Positions 1-8,513 of a DNA stretch of 64,000 bases are shown in pieces. Source of the stretch: Acidimicrobiaceae bacterium (GTDB lineage Bacteria; Actinomycetota; Acidimicrobiia; Acidimicrobiales; MedAcidi-G1); contig PBDJ01000008.1 of NCBI GenBank assembly GCA_002717365.1, forward strand, positions 1 to 64,000, given 5' to 3'. The translations under genes were made by a program, and so were the position numbers. Below the pieces are notes generated by a model. That model ran no database searches. It was given only the letters and a program-made list of their open reading frames with translations, and had not been told where the DNA came from. The first letter of the stretch is position 1, and the number at the start of each line of letters is the position of its first letter.

Positions 1-942
1 GTCATTATCGGTTCTGGACCAGCCGGCCTGACCGCGGCCATTTATACAGCTCGTGCCGATCTCGCTCCGTTGGTTGTCGAGGGCGAGCCATCATCAACTA
101 GCGACCAGCCGGGTGGTCAATTGATGCTGACTACAGACGTCGAGAACTTCCCCGGCTTCCCCGAAGGAATCACGGGCCCCCAGCTCATGTTGGATATGCG
201 GGCCCAAGCTGCCCGATTTGGAGCGGAGATCATCACCGAAAAAGTGTCCAAGGTCGACCTATCTACCCGGCCATTCAGGGTCTGGATCGGTGATCCCGAG
301 ACTTCTGAGCCGACCTACACAGCCGACGCTGTGGTGGTGTCCACCGGTGCCCGGTCAGTCATGCTGGGCCTGGAAGCCGAGCAGCGGCTTATCGGACACG
401 GCCTTTCGACCTGTGCTACGTGCGACGGGTTCTTCTTCCGAGACCAGGAGATCGCCGTGGTGGGTGGCGGTGACTCGGCCCTTGAGGAGGCTGGCTTCCT
501 GACCCGTTTCGCCAGCAAGGTGACCTTGATCCACCGACGTGACGAGCTCCGGGCGTCCAAGATTATGCAGCGACGGGCCTTCGACAACCCGAAGATTGAA
601 TTTGCCTGGAACACTGTCGTCAACGACATTTTGGGCGATTCCAAGGTCGAGGCACTGGACCTCCGGGACACGATGACGGGCGAGTCCCGTCGTCTCCCGG
701 TCACCGGCGTGTTCATCGCCATTGGCCATCGTCCCAACACCGATTTGTTCACCGGGCAACTGGATATGGATGAGGCTGGCTATCTGGTCACAGGTGCTGA
801 CCGGTCGACAACCAACGTAGAGGGTGTCTTCGCCTGTGGTGACGTCCAGGATCACACATATCGCCAGGCCGTGACCGCTGCCGCCTCTGGGTGCATGGCA
901 GCCCTTGACGCCGAACGGTGGCTCGAGAGCCGCGCCGATTAA
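1..942 (+). CDS. trxB: thioredoxin reductase, 5' end cut by window edge
   Basis: FAD/NADPH flavoprotein that reduces thioredoxin in the cytoplasm. The open frame runs from base 1, so the annotated ATG at 70 is internal; only a few N-terminal residues are missing because the FAD-binding GSGPAG motif appears at once. The redox-active CATC pair lies near visible residue 138, and the NADPH-binding GGGDSA motif follows. The C-terminal FAD motif ([10 protein letters not shown]) is intact and the stop is TAA. It is followed 93 bp later by trxA, the order found in mycobacteria beside parAB. Identity is clear; only the true start is unknown. Confidence 0.96.
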   Translation, partial: VIIGSGPAGLTAAIYTARADLAPLVVEGEPSSTSDQPGGQLMLTTDVENFPGFPEGITGPQLMLDMRAQAARFGAEIITEKVSKVDLSTRPFRVWIGDPETSEPTYTADAVVVSTGARSVMLGLEAEQRLIGHGLSTCATCDGFFFRDQEIAVVGGGDSALEEAGFLTRFASKVTLIHRRDELRASKIMQRRAFDNPKIEFAWNTVVNDILGDSKVEALDLRDTMTGESRRLPVTGVFIAIGHRPNTDLFTGQLDMDEAGYLVTGADRSTTNVEGVFACGDVQDHTYRQAVTAAASGCMAALDAERWLESRAD

Positions 943-1035
943 ACGATCCGGCCGATAGCCCGGCCCTGCCGAGCCTTCGGTCCGGCGAGCCGATAGAAAA
1001 CACTCAAAGCCACAGACCCAAGAGAAGAGACTCCT

Positions 1036-1362
1036 ATGGCCGCTGTCATTACAAACCTTTCTGAGGCCACGTTCGATGAGGAAATCGGATCAGCCGCCGA
1101 ACCAGTGCTGGTCGACTTCTGGGCGGAGTGGTGTGGTCCGTGCAAGATGATTGCTCCCATCTTGGAGGAAATTGCCTCCGAGCAGATTGGTTCACTTCGA
1201 GTGGCCAAGGTCAACGTGGACGAAGCTCCGGATCTTGCTCGCCGGTTCGAGGTGATGAGCATTCCCACCCTAATTCTGTTTGACGGTGGCCTCCCGGCGA
1301 AGCGCCTGGTGGGAGCCAAGGGCAAACCCCAGCTCCTCGAAGAGCTGGCTGGATACCTCTAG
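1036..1362 (+). CDS. trxA: thioredoxin
   Basis: Small cytoplasmic dithiol reductase, partner of the upstream thioredoxin reductase. At 108 residues it has normal thioredoxin length. The active site is WCGPC inside the canonical FWAEWCGPCK context near residue 32, and the cis-proline loop (MSIPT) is present near residue 75. The ATG is preceded by an AGAAGAGA-type purine run about 5 bases upstream. It is probably co-transcribed with trxB and the following cwlM-like gene. Nothing in the sequence departs from the family. Confidence 0.97.
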   Translation: MAAVITNLSEATFDEEIGSAAEPVLVDFWAEWCGPCKMIAPILEEIASEQIGSLRVAKVNVDEAPDLARRFEVMSIPTLILFDGGLPAKRLVGAKGKPQLLEELAGYL

Positions 1363-1395
1363 ACCGGCTTTCTGGCTGGCCCGGTCGTTTGGCCG

Positions 1396-2403
1396 ATGTC
1401 CAAGCCGCTTCGTCCCGATGATCGAGGGGCAACAATCAGCGACCTCCACCGTCGCTTGGCGGCTGCCGGGCATCGGGTAGGCGGGGTTGAGGAAACCGAT
1501 GGGTATTTTGGACCCGAAACCACGCGGTCACTGCTGGCCTTCCAAGCCGAACGCGGCCTAAACGAGCGCGGTCTAGTCGACGACACCACCCAAGCCGCCC
1601 TGGTTGAAGCCGGGTTGCGCCTGGGCGATCGTCACCTCTACCTCCACACGCCGATGTTCCGCGGCGAGGATGTCGCTGACCTGCAGCTTCGCCTGGGAAG
1701 TCTAGGTTTTGATGCCGGACGGATCGACGGGATCTTCGGTCCGGATACGGCGGGGGCTCTGACTGACTTCCAGCGAAATACCGCCTTGGCCGTGGACGGG
1801 ATCGCCGGACCTCAAACCATCCGGGCGTTGCAGCAACTGTTAAGTCGACCAGCAGGCCGGACCACCGTGACACAGGTACGTGAGTTGGATCGACTACGCC
1901 AAGGCAGCCCCGAACTACATGGTCAGCGCTTAGCAGTCGGTCAGTTCGGTAGCTCTGCGGCCCTCAGCACGGCCTTGAGTCGGACGCTTCGGGCCCAAGG
2001 CGCCCACGTGTTGGATCTTGACCATCCGAATGAGGACACACAGGCGACCACAGCCAACGAGTTCCAGGCCACCCTATATATTGGACTCCGAATTGATAAT
2101 TACTCTCATTCTCGTATTAGCTACTTCTCCATCAAGGAATTCCAGAGCGAGGGTGGATTCCGCCTGGCCCACCAGTGCGCCTCAGGTCTGGACCGTGCCC
2201 TCCTCTCGGCCGATGTACCAGTTACCGAGTGCCTAGGCCGCCAGATTCCCGTGCTGCGAAAAACCCGAATGCCAGCCGTCCTGTGCAGCCTCGCCCCACC
2301 GTCAGTAGTGGTTCTATCGACGGCCGAAATCGCTGATGCTCTGGCCAATGCCATCACCCGGTGGATCGCCGATCCGGCTGCCGATCCGACCGGTAGTGGT
2401 TGA
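1396..2403 (+). CDS. CwlM-like protein with two peptidoglycan-binding domains and a degenerate amidase domain
   Basis: 335 residues. Two peptidoglycan-binding (PG_binding_1) repeats occupy about residues 5-73 and 74-150; each has the DGxFGPxT signature. Residues 165-330 resemble the fold of the Amidase_3 N-acetylmuramoyl-L-alanine amidases. However, the zinc-binding HGG strand cannot be found, the segment normally reading like ISIHAN is IGLRID, and the C-terminal catalytic Glu position reads AVLCSLA. No signal peptide is visible. The position after trxB-trxA and before parB matches cwlM (Rv3915) of mycobacteria, whose product acts in the cytoplasm as an activator of MurA. By analogy this protein may be regulatory rather than lytic; that is inference. 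Confidence 0.8.
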   Translation: MSKPLRPDDRGATISDLHRRLAAAGHRVGGVEETDGYFGPETTRSLLAFQAERGLNERGLVDDTTQAALVEAGLRLGDRHLYLHTPMFRGEDVADLQLRLGSLGFDAGRIDGIFGPDTAGALTDFQRNTALAVDGIAGPQTIRALQQLLSRPAGRTTVTQVRELDRLRQGSPELHGQRLAVGQFGSSAALSTALSRTLRAQGAHVLDLDHPNEDTQATTANEFQATLYIGLRIDNYSHSRISYFSIKEFQSEGGFRLAHQCASGLDRALLSADVPVTECLGRQIPVLRKTRMPAVLCSLAPPSVVVLSTAEIADALANAITRWIADPAADPTGSG

Positions 2404-2431
2404 TAACTGACCGACCGGGTTCCGAGCCGAG

Positions 2432-3358
2432 TCAGCCCTCTAACAAGCGAAAGAGTCGCTCCAGGTCGTCTAGATCGGCAAATTCTACGACGATCCGGCC
2501 CTTCCGACCCCGGGTGACCACCCGAACCGTTGTGTCGAGCCGATCGGCCAAAATCTGCTCAACCTCTAGCAGAGCCGCGTCCCGGGGACGGGCCGTGACC
2601 TCGCCCGGAGAATCCGCCTCGGGCATGGTTATCTCATCCAACGACCTCACTAGGTTCTCTGTCTGTCGGACCGACAGCCCTTCATCGACCACCCTGGTAG
2701 CCAGGCGCTCGATTAGCGGACGATCCCTCAGACCAGCCAGAGCCCGAGCGTGTCCGGCCGACAGCGATCCGGCCATGATCAACTGCTGCACAACGTCGGG
2801 TAGTTGCAAGAGACGCAGGCTGTTAGCTACCGCTGGGCGGCTCCGGCCGATCCGCACAGCCACCTCGTGCTGGGTAAAGCCAAAATCGTCCATTAAGCGG
2901 TGGAAAGCGGCAGCCTCCTCCAACGGGTTGAGGTCGTCGCGATGGAGATTCTCCACAATGGCCTGCTCCAACGAATCACGGTCCTCAACCGAGCGCACTA
3001 CAGCCGGAACAGTGGCCAAGCCGGCCCGCCGGGCGGCCCGCCATCGACGTTCACCGGCCACTAACTCGTAGCCATCAACACCTTTCCGCAGGAGGAGGGG
3101 CTGGAGAACCCCCTGTTCACGAATAGAGGCAGTGAGTTCGGCCATTTTTTCATCGTCGAAGCCCTGACGAGGCTGATATGGGTTGGGGGAGATGTCAGTC
3201 ACTGAAACCTCCTCAAACCGCATCTCCTCCCCGGTCCCCATTTCAGGCGTCATCAGCGAATCGTTGGCCAATCCTTCAGCTAGAGGGTGCAACGCCCCGG
3301 GAACGCCTCCTTCTGGTATCAGCGCAGAGAGACCCCTTCCTAAACCGCTCTTCTTCAT
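2432..3358 (-). CDS. parB: chromosome-partitioning protein ParB
   Basis: CTP-dependent DNA clamp that loads at parS and spreads to organise origin segregation. The start is ATG at 3358, not the longer ORF: it gives the typical MKKSGLGRGLSALIP N-terminus, overlaps the parA stop as ATGA, and has an AAGGAGG ribosome site. Length is 308 residues. The ParB/Srx CTP-binding motif (GERRWRAARRAG) and the helix-turn-helix (TQHEVAVRIGRSRPAVANSLRLL) are both present, followed by a C-terminal dimerisation region. It is in an operon with parA; two parS sites lie just upstream of parA. Confidence 0.97.
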   Translation of the reverse strand: MKKSGLGRGLSALIPEGGVPGALHPLAEGLANDSLMTPEMGTGEEMRFEEVSVTDISPNPYQPRQGFDDEKMAELTASIREQGVLQPLLLRKGVDGYELVAGERRWRAARRAGLATVPAVVRSVEDRDSLEQAIVENLHRDDLNPLEEAAAFHRLMDDFGFTQHEVAVRIGRSRPAVANSLRLLQLPDVVQQLIMAGSLSAGHARALAGLRDRPLIERLATRVVDEGLSVRQTENLVRSLDEITMPEADSPGEVTARPRDAALLEVEQILADRLDTTVRVVTRGRKGRIVVEFADLDDLERLFRLLEG

Positions 3359-4164
3359 CCCAGGACCTCCTTGGCAAGTTGTCGGTATGCCACAGCACCC
3401 CGACATGTCGGATCGAACACGGTGATCGGCTGACCGAACGAAGGAGCCTCCGATAGGCGAATTGACCGGGGAATAACCTGCCGGCACACCTTTTCACCGA
3501 AATAGGCCCTGACCTCGTCGGCTACCTGTTCGGACAGCTTGGTCCGGGCGTCATACATGACAAGCGCTATGTGGGAGATCTCCAAGTCGGGATTCAGATT
3601 TGACCTAACCAAGTCCACATTGCCTACCAACTGTCCTAAACCCTCTAGGGCGTAGTACTCACACTGGATAGGAACCACTACCTCACTGGCCACCACCAAG
3701 GCATTCACGGTCAGTAGTCCCAAAGCCGGGGGGCAGTCGATGAGGACCAAGTCATAATCGTCGACTACTTCGCCTAACGCCCGTTCCAATCGATGTTCAC
3801 GGCTGAACGCCGTCACCAACTCGATCTCCGCTCCGGCCAACGGAAGGTTGGACGGCACTAGGTCCAAGTTGGGCACATCTGTAGCCCTGAGTACATCAAC
3901 CAGGGAGACTCGTTGGAGCAATACCTCGTAGATCGAAGCCTCAAGGTCCCGGCTGGACACCCCGACTCCGGTGGTGGCATTGGCCTGAGGATCCAGGTCT
4001 ACCAAGAGGACCTTTTGCCCCTCCTCGGCCATTGCCGCTCCAAGATTGATCGTGGTGGTGGTCTTGCCCACCCCGCCCTTCTGGTTAGCGACAGCGATGA
4101 CACGGGAGCGCCCGTTCTCAAACGGCATTGGATGCATCATGCACCCGACGCGACCCCAATGCAA
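3355..4164 (-). CDS. parA: chromosome-partitioning ATPase ParA
   Basis: Walker-type ATPase that moves ParB-parS complexes. The deviant Walker A KGGVGKTTT lies near residue 29, with the DLDPQANAT and LIDCPPALG motifs following. The longest start is TTG at 4164 with GGAGGG four to five bases upstream; ATG codons at residues 9, 10 and 13 are alternatives, so the N-terminus is uncertain by up to 12 residues. The stop overlaps the parB start. The gene reads leftward from an AT-rich stretch holding two parS sites, placing the partition system within 4 kb of dnaA. Confidence 0.96.
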   Translation of the reverse strand: MHWGRVGCMMHPMPFENGRSRVIAVANQKGGVGKTTTTINLGAAMAEEGQKVLLVDLDPQANATTGVGVSSRDLEASIYEVLLQRVSLVDVLRATDVPNLDLVPSNLPLAGAEIELVTAFSREHRLERALGEVVDDYDLVLIDCPPALGLLTVNALVVASEVVVPIQCEYYALEGLGQLVGNVDLVRSNLNPDLEISHIALVMYDARTKLSEQVADEVRAYFGEKVCRQVIPRSIRLSEAPSFGQPITVFDPTCRGAVAYRQLAKEVLG

Positions 4165-4237
4165 TCACCCTCCAACTAATCATCCGAAAAGGTCGAGGCC
4201 CCTACAACGAAGCAGCTCCCGAGTCCTAGCGGCCTTG

Positions 4238-4253
4238 TGTTTCACGTGGAACA
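4238..4253. promoter_or_regulatory. parS site 1
   Basis: The 16-mer TGTTTCACGTGGAACA matches the near-palindromic ParB-binding site consensus known from mycobacteria and differs by one base from the Bacillus form. It lies between parA and rsmG. Confidence 0.92.
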
Positions 4254-4301
4254 CACGATTTCAATTTATTAATAACCATTCTTTTTATATAGATCACGGG
4301 A

Positions 4302-4317
4302 TGTTTCACGTGGAACA
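4302..4317. promoter_or_regulatory. parS site 2
   Basis: A second, identical 16-mer TGTTTCACGTGGAACA, 64 bases from the first. The stretch between the two copies is markedly AT-rich compared with its surroundings and probably also holds the leftward parAB promoter. Confidence 0.92.
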
Positions 4318-4329
4318 TCCCGTCCCCGT

Positions 4330-5013
4330 TTACCCCCGAAACAGCGGATCCGAAGTCTGGCGACTGAACCGCCGGGGAAACCGATCCGGGCAGTCGGTCA
4401 CCATCTGCATGGCTCGGTAGCCGGCTTGGCCGGTGTGCCAACCCCCCCGGTCCTCCAGGCCTATTGTCCTCAAACCGCCATCCTCCCACCGTCCAGCCCT
4501 ATCCCGGGTGCTGTCCGGTGGCTCGCTAACCACCAGAAATCCCCCCGGCATGAGGAGGGGAGCACCACACTCTGCCGTTGGCCCCGGAGGAGCAAAGCCC
4601 CGGGCCGTCACCAGATTCGCCTTGCCTCGGAGCGTCCCCCGGCCGACCTCAACCGCATCGGCCACCACGACCTCCACGCGATCCCCGAGGCCTAACCGGC
4701 GAACCGCCCACCGGAGAAAGGACCCACGTCGCTCCCCTCGGTCCACCAGAACCCAAAAGCACGTCGTCAAAGTAGCCAGAACCAAGCCCGGTATCCCACC
4801 ACCGGTGCCCAAGTCAACGGCCAGAGCATCGGCAGATGGCCTCACTACACCAGAACTATCCGGATCTAACCACCCGAAAGGGCTTAAAGCCCCATCTAAC
4901 AACCCAAAACGAAGGAAACCCGCGCTGTGCGCGGGCCCCTCTGCGGCCCCCGCAGGGGTCAGGTACCCCTCCAAGACCGCCCTGTCGAGGATCTCCTCGA
5001 CCGTAACTGTCAC
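4330..5013 (-). CDS. rsmG: 16S rRNA (guanine527-N7)-methyltransferase
   Basis: SAM-dependent methyltransferase that modifies G527 of 16S rRNA; loss gives low-level streptomycin resistance in other bacteria. The SAM-binding motif DLGTGGGIPGL lies near residue 67, and the RsmG-typical VTARGFAPP segment follows. Length of 227 residues is normal. The start is GTG, overlapping the jag stop as GTGA, so translation is probably coupled to jag. It is the last gene of the leftward rpmH-rnpA-yidD-yidC-jag-rsmG run. Confidence 0.95.
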   Translation of the reverse strand: MTVTVEEILDRAVLEGYLTPAGAAEGPAHSAGFLRFGLLDGALSPFGWLDPDSSGVVRPSADALAVDLGTGGGIPGLVLATLTTCFWVLVDRGERRGSFLRWAVRRLGLGDRVEVVVADAVEVGRGTLRGKANLVTARGFAPPGPTAECGAPLLMPGGFLVVSEPPDSTRDRAGRWEDGGLRTIGLEDRGGWHTGQAGYRAMQMVTDCPDRFPRRFSRQTSDPLFRG

Positions 5014-6017
5014 CCGGTGGACTCAACCATGATCATCACACGGCGATCGGCATCACTGCCCTCCGAAACCGTCATCAGGCCATCGATCTCGCCAATCGTG
5101 TCGTGAACCACCTTTCTGTCCGCAGCGCCCATGGGCTCGAGAGCACGGGGACGACCATCGGTCAGTACTTCTTCAGCCTGATTTCGAGCAAAATCGGCCA
5201 AAAACGATCGGCGTCGCTCACGGTACCCACCGATGTCAACGATTAGAGAACCCTCAGCCTGGCCATCAGAGCTCCGCTGGACCAGCGTCCGTGACAACTC
5301 AGTAATGGCACGTACCGTCTCACCTCGCTGGCCGATGGCCAGACCCAGGTTCAAGCCCTGAGCCTCCACCGTCAAGCGGTCTTCGTCGATTGTGCTCGCT
5401 ACCCGGGCATCTAGACCCATCTTGTCGAGCAGCCCCTGGACAAAGCCCTCGGTGATCTGAGCCTGTGTCTGCAGATCCATGGCCTCCACCTCAGTCCTCT
5501 CTCGATCGCCTCCGCGATCGTTTCCGTTCGCCGACTTCACCGACGACTCCTTGGCCGCCTTCTGGCGACCCCTGTTCCGGCCCGTCTCCGAACTTTGGGT
5601 GTTTTGGTCCTTTTTAGACTCTGAACTGCCTCTTTCTACTTCTCGATCCTTTCCACCGCTACGCCGGCGTCGATTGTCGCCCGACCGGGGACTCTGACCG
5701 GGATCACCATCCGACGATCCGCTGGATCGAGCTCCTTTTTGATTTTCCTGGCCCTTCCGGCTAGATGAACGACCCTGGTTCTGACCACCGTTCCGATCAC
5801 TTCGTCGCTTCCGGTCACGACGGTCCACCTTCGCACGGGGACTTGTCGGACGCACCCGCGCCCGGAGACGAGCTTCTGACTTCTTCAAACCGAACATCGT
5901 TCTGCTCGGCTCGGCCAGGACCTCTACTTCCAGGTCGTCCTCAGCCACACCGAGCCGGTCGAGCGCACGTTCCTTAGCTTCATCGAGTGAAGCACCAGTG
6001 GTTTCAATCCACTCCAT
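5010..6017 (-). CDS. jag: Jag/KhpB RNA-binding protein
   Basis: RNA-binding protein encoded beside yidC in many bacteria. An N-terminal Jag_N domain (residues 1-50, with MFGLKKSEARLRAR) is joined to a KH domain (GLAIGQRGETVRA, GxxG loop intact) and a C-terminal R3H domain. Between them is a linker of roughly 120 residues rich in Arg, Lys, Ser, Gly and Asn that looks disordered and nucleic-acid binding; it is long for the family. ATG at 6017 has a well-spaced GGAGGA; a GTG at 6023 overlapping the yidC stop is the alternative. Translation is coupled to yidC and rsmG. Confidence 0.92.
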   Translation of the reverse strand: MEWIETTGASLDEAKERALDRLGVAEDDLEVEVLAEPSRTMFGLKKSEARLRARVRPTSPRAKVDRRDRKRRSDRNGGQNQGRSSSRKGQENQKGARSSGSSDGDPGQSPRSGDNRRRRSGGKDREVERGSSESKKDQNTQSSETGRNRGRQKAAKESSVKSANGNDRGGDRERTEVEAMDLQTQAQITEGFVQGLLDKMGLDARVASTIDEDRLTVEAQGLNLGLAIGQRGETVRAITELSRTLVQRSSDGQAEGSLIVDIGGYRERRRSFLADFARNQAEEVLTDGRPRALEPMGAADRKVVHDTIGEIDGLMTVSEGSDADRRVMIMVESTG

Positions 6018-6019
6018 GC

Positions 6020-7222
6020 TCACTTCCTCCTCTTCTTCTTGGAGCCGCGGGCTCGTGTGGTCCCCGGAGGCGTTGTTCGTCCTCCACGGTCACGGGCCGC
6101 TGGCGGTCTCTTGTCGGTTTTTGTCTGCTCATCAGTCACTTCTTTGCGACCGCGGCGGCCTGTTTTCTTTTTTTTCGCCAGAGCGGCTGGTTTCTGGTTC
6201 CGTGGAGAGCGTGTCCCCGACCCATTCTGTGCGGGTGGCTCTTTGTCGATTTTTTGAGAACTCTTCTTATTATTTCCCGCTGTGGTTCGTCCACTCCGGG
6301 CCGACGACTCTTGTACTGACCTATCATTACTGGTCGTAGCCGTTTTCTTCGGAGAAGGAGTCTTCTTCGTTTCCTTGACCGGCTTAGCCTTCTCTGGAAC
6401 CACGACAGGTGTCACTTCGGCATTGGGCCCGTAAAGGCTCCTAGTGATATAGGCCTGTTGACCAATTCGGTACAGGTTGGAAACCACGAAGTAGAGGACC
6501 AGTGACGCGTCGAGCGAGACGGAGATGATTGGCAGGAAAAACGGCATTACCTTCATCATCATTTGCATCTGCGGATTGACCGCTGCGTCTGGGTTGCGGC
6601 CCCGGATCTGGCGCTGCTGAAACCACGAGCTGATGCCGACCACCAAGATCAGCAGGGCGTACGGGAGAACGGCTACGACGCTCTCCGACAGGGCGGTACT
6701 AGCTGACCTCGAAAGGTCCATGCCAAGGAAAACCATCTCTGACCGGTTGCTCAGATCGCGGAAGATTTCCGAACCGTGGTCGATATATGCCGGATAAAAG
6801 GCCTGTGGATCGGTCGGAGCCCCACCTAGGGTCTCCCCAACACTCAGGCGCCCAGCCACCCAACCGACGCTGTCTCCCAGATCCGACAACCTTCGGGTAA
6901 TACCCCGTAGGACCTGATAGAGCACCAGGAAGACGGGCATCTGGGCAAACAGGGGTAGGCAACCACCCATGGGGTTGATGTTGTTGGCCTTGTAGAAAGC
7001 CATCATCTCCTGATTGAGAGCTTCCCGGTTGCCCTTGTGGCGAGCTTGGATCTTCTTCAGCTCTGGCCCCAGGTGCTGCATCTTGATCATCGACCGTGTG
7101 CCCTTCAAAGTCACAGGCGTTAGAACAACCATGACCACCAGGGTCAGCATGATGATGGCCAGACCCACGCTGGGTACTAGCGAATAAAACCAAGCCATAA
7201 GGTTGGCAATCAGGTCGAACAT
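6020..7222 (-). CDS. yidC: membrane protein insertase YidC
   Basis: Inserts proteins into the cytoplasmic membrane alone or with SecYEG. The start is ATG at 7222, giving [16 protein letters not shown] and a one-base overlap with the yidD stop; the longer ORF start would run through yidD. About 400 residues. The YidC core is visible: first membrane segment, the conserved LTPVTLKGTRSMIKM stretch, the cytoplasmic coiled hairpin, NPMGGCLPLFAQMPVF, and later membrane helices. The last 120 residues are a very basic Lys/Arg/Ser/Thr tail, which in related proteins helps ribosome binding. It is in an operon with rnpA, yidD and jag. Confidence 0.95.
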   Translation of the reverse strand: MFDLIANLMAWFYSLVPSVGLAIIMLTLVVMVVLTPVTLKGTRSMIKMQHLGPELKKIQARHKGNREALNQEMMAFYKANNINPMGGCLPLFAQMPVFLVLYQVLRGITRRLSDLGDSVGWVAGRLSVGETLGGAPTDPQAFYPAYIDHGSEIFRDLSNRSEMVFLGMDLSRSASTALSESVVAVLPYALLILVVGISSWFQQRQIRGRNPDAAVNPQMQMMMKVMPFFLPIISVSLDASLVLYFVVSNLYRIGQQAYITRSLYGPNAEVTPVVVPEKAKPVKETKKTPSPKKTATTSNDRSVQESSARSGRTTAGNNKKSSQKIDKEPPAQNGSGTRSPRNQKPAALAKKKKTGRRGRKEVTDEQTKTDKRPPAARDRGGRTTPPGTTRARGSKKKRRK

Positions 7223-7488
7223 CAGGCGTTTCCTCGAGTAAAAATAGGAGTCGCTTCGGGGACCGGGTCCCACCCGTGGGACCCCCACGGGTGGCAGCGA
7301 CAGATCCGACGTAGAGCCAGCCACGAACCTCGACCAGCGCCGTGGCGCGCTATGGCATCCAGGGCGTAGTTCGAACACGACGGAACAAACCGACAGGGAC
7401 TGGGCCGATGTGCGGCCAGATGCTGATAGCCGCGAACGATGGTCAGTAGCCCACGAGAAACAATGCCCTGTTCAGAATGTGTTTTCAT
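7222..7488 (-). CDS. yidD: membrane protein insertion efficiency factor YidD
   Basis: Small protein associated with YidC-dependent insertion. The family signature is complete: [15 protein letters not shown], then RHG, then RICRCHPW followed by GWDPVP. ATG at 7488 gives 88 residues and avoids overlap with rnpA; the longer ORF start at 7524 would overlap rnpA by 32 bases. The stop overlaps the yidC start by one base. Confidence 0.93.
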   Translation of the reverse strand: MKTHSEQGIVSRGLLTIVRGYQHLAAHRPSPCRFVPSCSNYALDAIARHGAGRGSWLALRRICRCHPWGSHGWDPVPEATPIFTRGNA

Positions 7489-7492
7489 CAAG

Positions 7493-7825
7493 TCATACGG
7501 AGGGGGAGATAGTTTTGACGGCACTGGTTAAACACCGCCGCAGTTCGTCGTAGGTCGCACCTGAGGCCTCCGGTCGAACCCGAACCAGATAATCCCCGGT
7601 CGGCATGCTGGTAGGCGACCTTTCGATCTCCATGAGGATTGACCGCAGCCGACGCCGTATCCGATTACGCACCACCGCCGGACCAACCGGTCGCGGAATG
7701 GCGTAGGCAACGCGGACCACACCCTCCGATGGGCGAAAGACAATCCCAAGCGGGCCACGTCGTACCCATCGCCCGTCATGACGGAGCGCATGGAAGTCGT
7801 CTCGGCGGCTGAGGCTACGAATCAA
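7493..7825 (-). CDS. rnpA: ribonuclease P protein component
   Basis: Basic protein cofactor of RNase P, which trims tRNA 5' ends. The RNR signature ([14 protein letters not shown]) is present near residue 52 and length of 110 residues is normal. The start is TTG overlapping the rpmH stop as TTGA, so it depends on coupled translation from rpmH. The order rpmH-rnpA-yidD-yidC is nearly universal in bacteria. Confidence 0.94.
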   Translation of the reverse strand: MIRSLSRRDDFHALRHDGRWVRRGPLGIVFRPSEGVVRVAYAIPRPVGPAVVRNRIRRRLRSILMEIERSPTSMPTGDYLVRVRPEASGATYDELRRCLTSAVKTISPSV

Positions 7826-7956
7826 GCCGACAGGCGGGCTCGGCCCTTCTGGCGCCTGGCGCTGATAATGGCCCGGCCGGCACGGGTACGCATGCGCTTC
7901 CGAAAGCCGTGCTTGCGAGAACGACGGCGGGTGTTGGGCTGGTAGGTCCGCTTCAT
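7822..7956 (-). CDS. rpmH: 50S ribosomal protein L34 (not in ORF track)
   Basis: Found by translating the minus strand; at 44 residues it is too short for the supplied track. The protein begins [18 protein letters not shown] and ends [10 protein letters not shown], the universal L34 sequence pattern, very rich in Arg and Lys. An AGGAGA ribosome site lies upstream of the ATG. It is the first gene of the leftward operon that diverges from dnaA, and its stop overlaps the rnpA TTG. Confidence 0.98.
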   Translation of the reverse strand: MKRTYQPNTRRRSRKHGFRKRMRTRAGRAIISARRQKGRARLSA

Positions 7957-8513
7957 AAGTGGTCTCCTGCTGGCACGGTGGACGTCATCAGGAGGGGGAG
8001 CGTCCAGGTGCTATCGATTCGTGTCGGCCGGGGTACTGGTGCACCCACTCGTCCACCTCTCGGTTGACGGGACCGGCTCGGCTGCCGATCAGATCGGACC
8101 CTCCGAAAGTGGGAAAGCCCGAAACCCGGAACTCAGGTTAGGGGTGTCACTGGGTCCGCACCAACCACCGGTTTCCTACCCAACACAACTTTCCGGCGGG
8201 TGTCCTGAGAAATCCTGATCCCCAATCACCGTTGTCCACAGTTTCCACAAACCCACCTTGCTCTTTGTACTCGTCACCTAGTGGCAACAACCCCCTTGGC
8301 ATAAAGAGACCGATCAGTTTCTTTCTGTCATAAAAGAGGCATTGATCAGGGGTGATGTGGAGTTGTATCGAACCTTGCGCGCCGTCATCCACAGGCTGCT
8401 ACGTTGCCCCGCCCACTGAGAGGGCGGAGTGGGCCTCCACCGGTCGTTCTTCGCGTTCCGGTGGTCTTTCCACAGCAAATTCCACATCTGTGGACAACCG
8501 AACGGAGAAAACG
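7957..8513. other. rpmH-dnaA intergenic region with DnaA boxes
   Basis: A 557-bp gene-free stretch holding the divergent rpmH and dnaA promoters. Perfect TTGTCCACA boxes occur at 8232-8240 (plus) and 8489-8497 (minus); TCATCCACA at 8385-8393 differs from TTATCCACA by one base, and two further TTTCCACA cores lie nearby (8242 and 8467). Around 8310-8345 the sequence becomes AT-rich. This is either the left half of a bipartite origin or the autoregulatory region of dnaA, or both. The short ORFs on the track here overlap these signals and look like noise. Confidence 0.75.

Noticed and set aside
8021-8392. Short ORFs in the dnaA upstream region
   Set aside because: They overlap DnaA boxes and opposing promoters and show no protein-like pattern.
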